Assembly: GCA_039027855.1 (NCBI GenBank)
Contig: JBCCJI010000011.1
Coordinates: forward strand, 1-64,000
Source of the DNA: Thermohalobaculum sp039027855
Lineage (GTDB): Bacteria; Pseudomonadota; Alphaproteobacteria; Rhodobacterales; Rhodobacteraceae
Length of the DNA: 64,000 nt
Direction: 5' to 3'
Within the stretch, counting starts at the first letter, position 1, and every line of letters starts with the position of its first letter. Positions 59,634 through 64,000 of the stretch are shown piece after piece. The notes under the pieces were generated by a model. It saw only the letters and a program-made list of their open reading frames with translations, was not told where the DNA came from and did not search any database. Both the position numbers and the translations under genes were made by a program.

Positions 59634-61949
59634 TCACGGCACTGCGACGGGCGCCTCGGCGATGGCGGTCAGCGCCGTGCGGCGCGCCGTCAGCGACGCC
59701 GGTCTGGTCAGCGTCCGCAGCAGGGTGTCGCGCGCCACCGGCGCCGCGGTGTAAGCCATGGCCACCGTATCGGCGTGCCCGCGCGAAAGCGCCCCGCCAA
59801 GCGCCGAGGCGATCGTGGTGGCATCGCCGCGCTCGATCAGGATGCGCAGGGCGACATCGCGAACCTGGCGCGCAGGATCGCCAGCAGCCGCGAGGATGAG
59901 CGCGCGCTCGGCACCATGATCGGCAGCGTGATCAGCACCCCCGTCACGATCAGTCGCCGCAAGCGCTGTAAGCGCGAGCGCGCGCAGGGGCGCATCCCCA
60001 TCAGCGGCGCGGGCCGCGACAGCGGCGCGGAGGACGGGGTCCGCCTGCGCCAACGCCGCTCTGCTCGCAGCCACCGCCACGACCGGATCACCATCGCCGA
60101 TGGCGACCCGCAATTGCTCGCAGAGACCTGCATCGAAGGCGATCGCCTCGGCCTGCAGCGCCAACCCCTCCATCGCCGCCCGCCGCAGCGCCCGGTCGCC
60201 CGAGCCTGCGGCCCCGGCCAAGGCGTGGGCGACGGCCAGCGATGGCACGCCCGCGGCGTGACGCAGGGCCATCAACCGAAGATCGGCCCCGATGGCATCG
60301 GGACCGGTCACCGCAACCCGGCGGCGCCCGCCGGCCTTGGGCTTACGAACCGCCGCGTCCCCCCCATGCAGATCATCGTGCAGGTCGTCACGCTCCAGCC
60401 CGTCGCCCGCGAGTTCGTCACCAGCCGCCGCGTCCGACCCCTGAGGTGCGTCGCGTGCGGGGACGACGATCCCGCGCTGCCCCCAGTCGAGCGCTTCGAG
60501 CGTCGAGGACGGCCCTTGGGGGCGCGCCGGCATGGCGCCGACCGCAACCTCATCGAACACGATCTTGCCCTCCCGCGTGGTGCGGATGACACGAAGGCCA
60601 GGCGCCTTGCCGGCCGGCAGCCTCGGCGCCGTGTCCGGCGATGGGTCGGCGCTCTCCTCCTCCACCAGCCGGCCTTCCGTGGCCGCGATCAACAGCGACA
60701 GCGCCGCCGGTGCCACGGCCTCGCCACCATGGCGCGCGATCTGCGCAAGACCGCCGAGTGCGGCTGCGCGGATCTGCCGTGTCGCATCAGCGAGGCAATG
60801 GCCAAGCGCTTCGACCGCCCCGCCACCGCCTAGGCCTCCGAGACGCTGGAGCGCCTCGATCCGGCTTTGCAGCGGTCGATCCGCATCCCTCGCATGGGCG
60901 GCGAGCACGGGCAGCGCCGCCTCGCGGCCAAGCATCGCAACCCGCGCGATCCCCGCGGTGGCCAGCCGCACACCGCCCGTGGCGGCCCAGGCGGCGGCGT
61001 TCGCGGCCAGCGTGCCATCGGCATCATCGCCAAACGCCGCCGGCAGGGCGTCCAGTGCCGCCGCCACGGTGTCTTCGTCAGGATCGGACAGCGCCGCCTG
61101 GGCGAGGGCCGGCCGGCCAGACCCGAACGCCGCAACCGCTGCCCGGCGCACGACGGGTGATGGATCACGGCGCGCCAGTGCAGACACCGCGTCGTCATCT
61201 GCATCCCTGCCGTCACCGAGCGCCCGCACCGCCAACAGGCGCACCGCCACGCTGTCATCGGCCATCAGCCTCGGCAGCATCTCTGCCAGCCGTTCGGGCG
61301 CCGCGGCGCCAAGAGCCGCGAGGGCGCGCCGGCGCGTCTTCTCCGACGGGTCACCGGCAAAGCCGATCAGCGAGGCCAAGGCGCCTTCCGCGCCACAGCC
61401 GGCAAGCGCCCGAAACACCACGGTGTCGAGATCCTGCCCGAGGGGATCGGCCCGAAGGCGGCATAGCAGTGGCACGACCCCGGGCGCGCGCATCGCCGCC
61501 AGCGCCTGGATCGCCGCCACCTGCACGTCGAGCCAGTCATCCCAAACGTCGAGCGTGTTCTCCCAGTTAACGGCGTCCTCCGCCCGTTCCTCGGCGAGGC
61601 GCGTGAGCAAGGTCAGGGCCGCGCAATCCTGCAGGCGCGCAAGGGCCTCGATGGCGGCGATTTTCACCTCGCGCAGCGGATCCCCCTCAAGCGATCGGCG
61701 GATCTCCGGCGCGTCTTCGGGCCGGGCCAGCGCCACGAGCGAGGCCATGGCATCGGCGCGCACGTCGGGATCCTCGTCGAGCAGCGCCTCCACCAGAACA
61801 GGCGCCGCCGCCTGATCGCCGAGCCTGCCAAGCGCCCGGGCCGCCGCCGAGCGCGTCACCGCATCATCCGACTGCAGGTGACCAAGCACGGCGGATACCG
61901 CGTTCTGGGACGGGTTTTGCCCCAGCGACCGACCAGTCATGACGTTCAT
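59634..61949 (-). CDS. Large HEAT-repeat (PBS-lyase type) protein
   Basis: 771 residues. It is built of about 14-16 short HEAT repeats (VTRSAAARALGRLGDQAAAPVLVEAL, PDVRADAMASLVALARPED, EVKIAAIEALARLQD and many later ones), interrupted at about 430-550 by a charged, low-complexity linker (SADPSPDTAPRLP, DELAGDGLERDDLHDDLHGGD). No signal peptide; a cytoplasmic scaffold. AGGAG lies five bases before ATG 61949. It lies 126 bp downstream of the molybdoenzyme gene on the same strand, so it may be an assembly or maturation factor for that enzyme (inference). Confidence 0.8.
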   Translation of the reverse strand: MNVMTGRSLGQNPSQNAVSAVLGHLQSDDAVTRSAAARALGRLGDQAAAPVLVEALLDEDPDVRADAMASLVALARPEDAPEIRRSLEGDPLREVKIAAIEALARLQDCAALTLLTRLAEERAEDAVNWENTLDVWDDWLDVQVAAIQALAAMRAPGVVPLLCRLRADPLGQDLDTVVFRALAGCGAEGALASLIGFAGDPSEKTRRRALAALGAAAPERLAEMLPRLMADDSVAVRLLAVRALGDGRDADDDAVSALARRDPSPVVRRAAVAAFGSGRPALAQAALSDPDEDTVAAALDALPAAFGDDADGTLAANAAAWAATGGVRLATAGIARVAMLGREAALPVLAAHARDADRPLQSRIEALQRLGGLGGGGAVEALGHCLADATRQIRAAALGGLAQIARHGGEAVAPAALSLLIAATEGRLVEEESADPSPDTAPRLPAGKAPGLRVIRTTREGKIVFDEVAVGAMPARPQGPSSTLEALDWGQRGIVVPARDAPQGSDAAAGDELAGDGLERDDLHDDLHGGDAAVRKPKAGGRRRVAVTGPDAIGADLRLMALRHAAGVPSLAVAHALAGAAGSGDRALRRAAMEGLALQAEAIAFDAGLCEQLRVAIGDGDPVVAVAASRAALAQADPVLRAAVAARAADGDAPLRALALTALAATDRDGGADHAADHGAERALILAAAGDPARQVRDVALRILIERGDATTIASALGGALSRGHADTVAMAYTAAPVARDTLLRTLTRPASLTARRTALTAIAEAPVAVP

Positions 61950-62075
61950 GACGGCTCCTTTGTACGATGCTCTCTCAACCGAGGGGCCGGCCGCTGCCCA
62001 GGCGGCCGTGATGCGCCGCGGGGCCTGCGGGAGACCCCATGCGCGATCCCGTCCACGCCCCGGCAAGGGTGCCGG

Positions 62076-64000
62076 TCAGGCAATGTCGCGGCGGGCGAAG
62101 GACATCGAACGGAAGGTGTGCTTGTACTGGCTCTCCCCCAGCTTGCGCACCATGCCGACCCCCATCTTGTAGTTGTAGTTGCCGCTAATCCAGTCGACGA
62201 CCCGCCCGGCCAAGGCGTTGGCCGGTTGCGCGGTGTGCAGGAAATCCATGTAGCCGACCCCCTTCTTCACCGCGGGGGTCACGATGGCGACCGCAGTGAT
62301 CGAGGCGCGCGTCAGCTCGATATGGCCGTTCCTGAGCAGCGAGGCGAAGTCGAAATCATCGCCCTCGACGCCAACGATGGTGTTGTTCTGCACGGGGATG
62401 CGGTCTGAGAACACCATGACATAATCGCCGTTCTCCACCCCGCGCGCGGCCGCGTCCTCGGGGTGCAGTTCGATCCAGTTTTCGGGCCAGCGCTGCACGA
62501 TGTAGGGCCGTCGCCGGTCATCATAGCCCGACTGCCAACGCTCGTTGATCCGGCCAGAGGTGACCCAAAGCTCACCCTCGCGCGGTTTCATCCATTCCCA
62601 GTAGCTGGAGAACAGCGACCAGGGCGCCTTTTGCAGGTTGCACTTGCCCGTCTGGGTGTTGAAGTGCGTCAGCTTCTTGTTGAACACCGACGCACCGTAG
62701 GGGCCGTTCTCGGGCAGCACGCGGTTCACGTCATGCAGGCGCTTGGTCTCCTGCAGCGACCCGTCGGCCAGCATGAGCACCGGGCCCTGGATGCCGTTGG
62801 TGCCGAACTCGCCCAGCTTTTGGTGCAGGGTCTTGCCCTCGCGCTCCGCCGCGACCTTGACCATGAAGAAGTCCTTGCGCGAGCCGCGCGAGAACCGGGC
62901 GCCTTCCTCAAGCACCTCGTTGGAGTCGCGCCAGTCGAAGCCCTCGTAGCCCATCTTGCGGGCGAGGTTGGCGATAATCCACCAATCCGGCTTCGCGTCG
63001 CCGGGGGCGTCGTAGAACTTCGGATACAGCCTGATCCGGCGCTCACCATTGGCCCGGGAAAAGGTCTCCTCGCCCCAGCCCGAGGCCGGGAAGATGATAT
63101 CGGCATACCGCGCGCCGATGGGATCGACGAGGTAGATGTCCTGGTTCCAGACCACCATGCCGCCGGAATCGACGCGCCGCTTCAGCGTCTCGATGATGTC
63201 GGCCTTCTCAAAGCTCGAGACCTGATGCGGGTTGCGCGTGGTCAGCTCATCGAACTTGGCCTGCAGCGATTGCGAGCCGCACATCGCCTGCACCCAGGTC
63301 GTGCCGATCACATGCGCCAACCGCGTATGCCCCGACATCAGATAGCGGTCGGTGTCGATCGCGCGCCGCCTGCGCCCGGGCAGCTTCTCTGGGCTCTTGT
63401 TGCGCGGATAGCCCCCGCCGCGCAGACCGCCGCGCTGGTGTCCGCCCGCGCGCCCGATCACCTGCCCCGGCCGCCCGCCACAGCCGCAGATGATACCGAG
63501 CGAGGAGATCGCGTTGGTGTTGCCGGTGTTGTTGGACCAGTAGAAGCCCTTCTCGATCATGATCGAGGTTTTGGGCCGGCTGCCGTCGGCCTTGGGCTTC
63601 GCCATCCAATCGGCCGCGGTGTAGATCTTCTCGACGTCGATCTGGGCGATCTCGGCGGCTTTCTCCGGCACGGCGTAGTCCTGCGCCAGCAGCCATTCCT
63701 TCCAGTCCTCGAAGCCGTCGGTCTGGAACTTGCCCCAGGTCGTGCGCCACTGCCACGGCGTGTTGCGGGTGCCCTGGCCAAAGCCAGAGGAGCTTTCCCA
63801 CTTACTGTTGACCCAGTTCCGGATCCAGTCGGCATCTTCCCAGCCGTTCTCGACGATCACCCGCGCGATGGCGAGGACGACGGGCAGGTCCGTGCCAGGC
63901 TGGATGTCGATCAGCATCCCCCCGTTTTTGACCGCATAGGCGACGCCACCGGTGGCGCGCGGCAGCAGGAAGATCGTCTTCTGCCCGTTCTGGATGCCTG
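62076..64000 (-). CDS. Molybdopterin oxidoreductase large subunit, arsenite oxidase (AioA)/iodate reductase (IdrA) family (partial, 5' truncated)
   Basis: About 641 C-terminal residues; the frame stays open to the window edge, so the N-terminus with its Fe-S cysteines is missing. DMSO-reductase-superfamily features: IDIQPGTDLPVVLAIARVIVENGW, GCGGRPGQVIGRAGGHQRGGLRGGGYPRN (pterin-binding loop in the AioA style), VDPIGARYADIIFPASGWGEETFSRANGERRIRLYPKF, and the C-terminal molybdopterin-dinucleotide barrel (WVTSGRINERWQSGYDDRRRPYIVQRWPENWIELHPEDAAARGVENGDYV). The RINERWQSGYDDRR block points to arsenite oxidase relatives; iodate reductase IdrA belongs to the same family and cannot be excluded. The partner Rieske subunit and signal peptide would lie outside. 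Confidence 0.75.
   Translation of the reverse strand, partial: GIQNGQKTIFLLPRATGGVAYAVKNGGMLIDIQPGTDLPVVLAIARVIVENGWEDADWIRNWVNSKWESSSGFGQGTRNTPWQWRTTWGKFQTDGFEDWKEWLLAQDYAVPEKAAEIAQIDVEKIYTAADWMAKPKADGSRPKTSIMIEKGFYWSNNTGNTNAISSLGIICGCGGRPGQVIGRAGGHQRGGLRGGGYPRNKSPEKLPGRRRRAIDTDRYLMSGHTRLAHVIGTTWVQAMCGSQSLQAKFDELTTRNPHQVSSFEKADIIETLKRRVDSGGMVVWNQDIYLVDPIGARYADIIFPASGWGEETFSRANGERRIRLYPKFYDAPGDAKPDWWIIANLARKMGYEGFDWRDSNEVLEEGARFSRGSRKDFFMVKVAAEREGKTLHQKLGEFGTNGIQGPVLMLADGSLQETKRLHDVNRVLPENGPYGASVFNKKLTHFNTQTGKCNLQKAPWSLFSSYWEWMKPREGELWVTSGRINERWQSGYDDRRRPYIVQRWPENWIELHPEDAAARGVENGDYVMVFSDRIPVQNNTIVGVEGDDFDFASLLRNGHIELTRASITAVAIVTPAVKKGVGYMDFLHTAQPANALAGRVVDWISGNYNYKMGVGMVRKLGESQYKHTFRSMSFARRDIA

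Overview
The window looks like chromosome of a high-GC alphaproteobacterium, most likely Rhodobacterales or a near relative. The basis is overall gene content: the ribF / MaoC / class-IIA HAD neighbourhood, a CIRCE-controlled groES-groEL, a phosphatidylcholine synthase, cyoABCD followed by SURF1, and exported proteins ending in a VPLPA/PEP-CTERM-like tail. No rRNA, tRNA, CRISPR array, phage or intact insertion sequence was recognised. Genes are dense and many start on GTG or TTG with 1-4 base overlaps (ATGA, GTGA, TTGA).

Layout. 1-12.5 kb is housekeeping and small envelope genes: a histidine kinase tail, threonine aldolase, YcgN-type protein, LplT-like MFS carrier, ketopantoate-reductase-like enzyme, PlsC, RibF, MaoC hydratase, HAD phosphatase, DCC protein, DUF3429 and TraB/GumN. 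12.9-14.6 kb has two tandem paralogous surface-sorted proteins. 14.6-17 kb is groESL with a perfect CIRCE and a REPIN-like palindromic element between the two genes. 17-23.5 kb has an MHS-type carrier divergent from the cytochrome bo3 quinol oxidase operon and SURF1. 23.5-31.4 kb is a GntR-regulated transport cluster: a complete polyamine-type ABC importer, an Asp/Glu/hydantoin racemase, and a polar amino-acid ABC importer with no ATPase of its own. 31.4-42 kb has a peptidoglycan-binding/lysozyme-like protein, an aldo-keto reductase, an RND efflux pair, a cupin, and a 1040-residue RCC1-RTX protein.

The most interesting part is 42.3-58.6 kb, which I read as a bacterial sphingolipid island. Transcription unit C (minus, 58626 to 53393) encodes a fatty acyl-AMP ligase/acyl-ACP synthetase, an NAD-dependent ceramide-reductase-like enzyme, a nucleotidyltransferase, a dedicated acyl carrier protein and serine palmitoyltransferase. 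Unit A (minus, 50209 to 43144) encodes a metallophosphoesterase, a HIT protein, an LptF-like and an LptG-like permease, a GNAT-type ceramide synthase, an NTP transferase, a broken small gene and a CDP-alcohol phosphotransferase. Unit B (plus, 50334 to 53256) encodes a second CDP-alcohol phosphotransferase, a sphingosine/diacylglycerol-kinase-like lipid kinase and a nucleotidyltransferase-like protein. Together they contain the five enzymes known for ceramide synthesis in Caulobacter plus what looks like a complete head-group and export module. I propose (inference) a ceramide, ceramide-1-phosphate, CDP-linked intermediate, phospho-head-group route followed by LptFG-like export. A phosphatidylcholine synthase lies next to it.

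The window ends with a DUF2147 protein, a large HEAT-repeat protein, and the 5'-truncated catalytic subunit of an arsenite-oxidase/iodate-reductase-family molybdoenzyme. Short G-rich tandem repeats with a 13-bp period recur in front of several unrelated genes.
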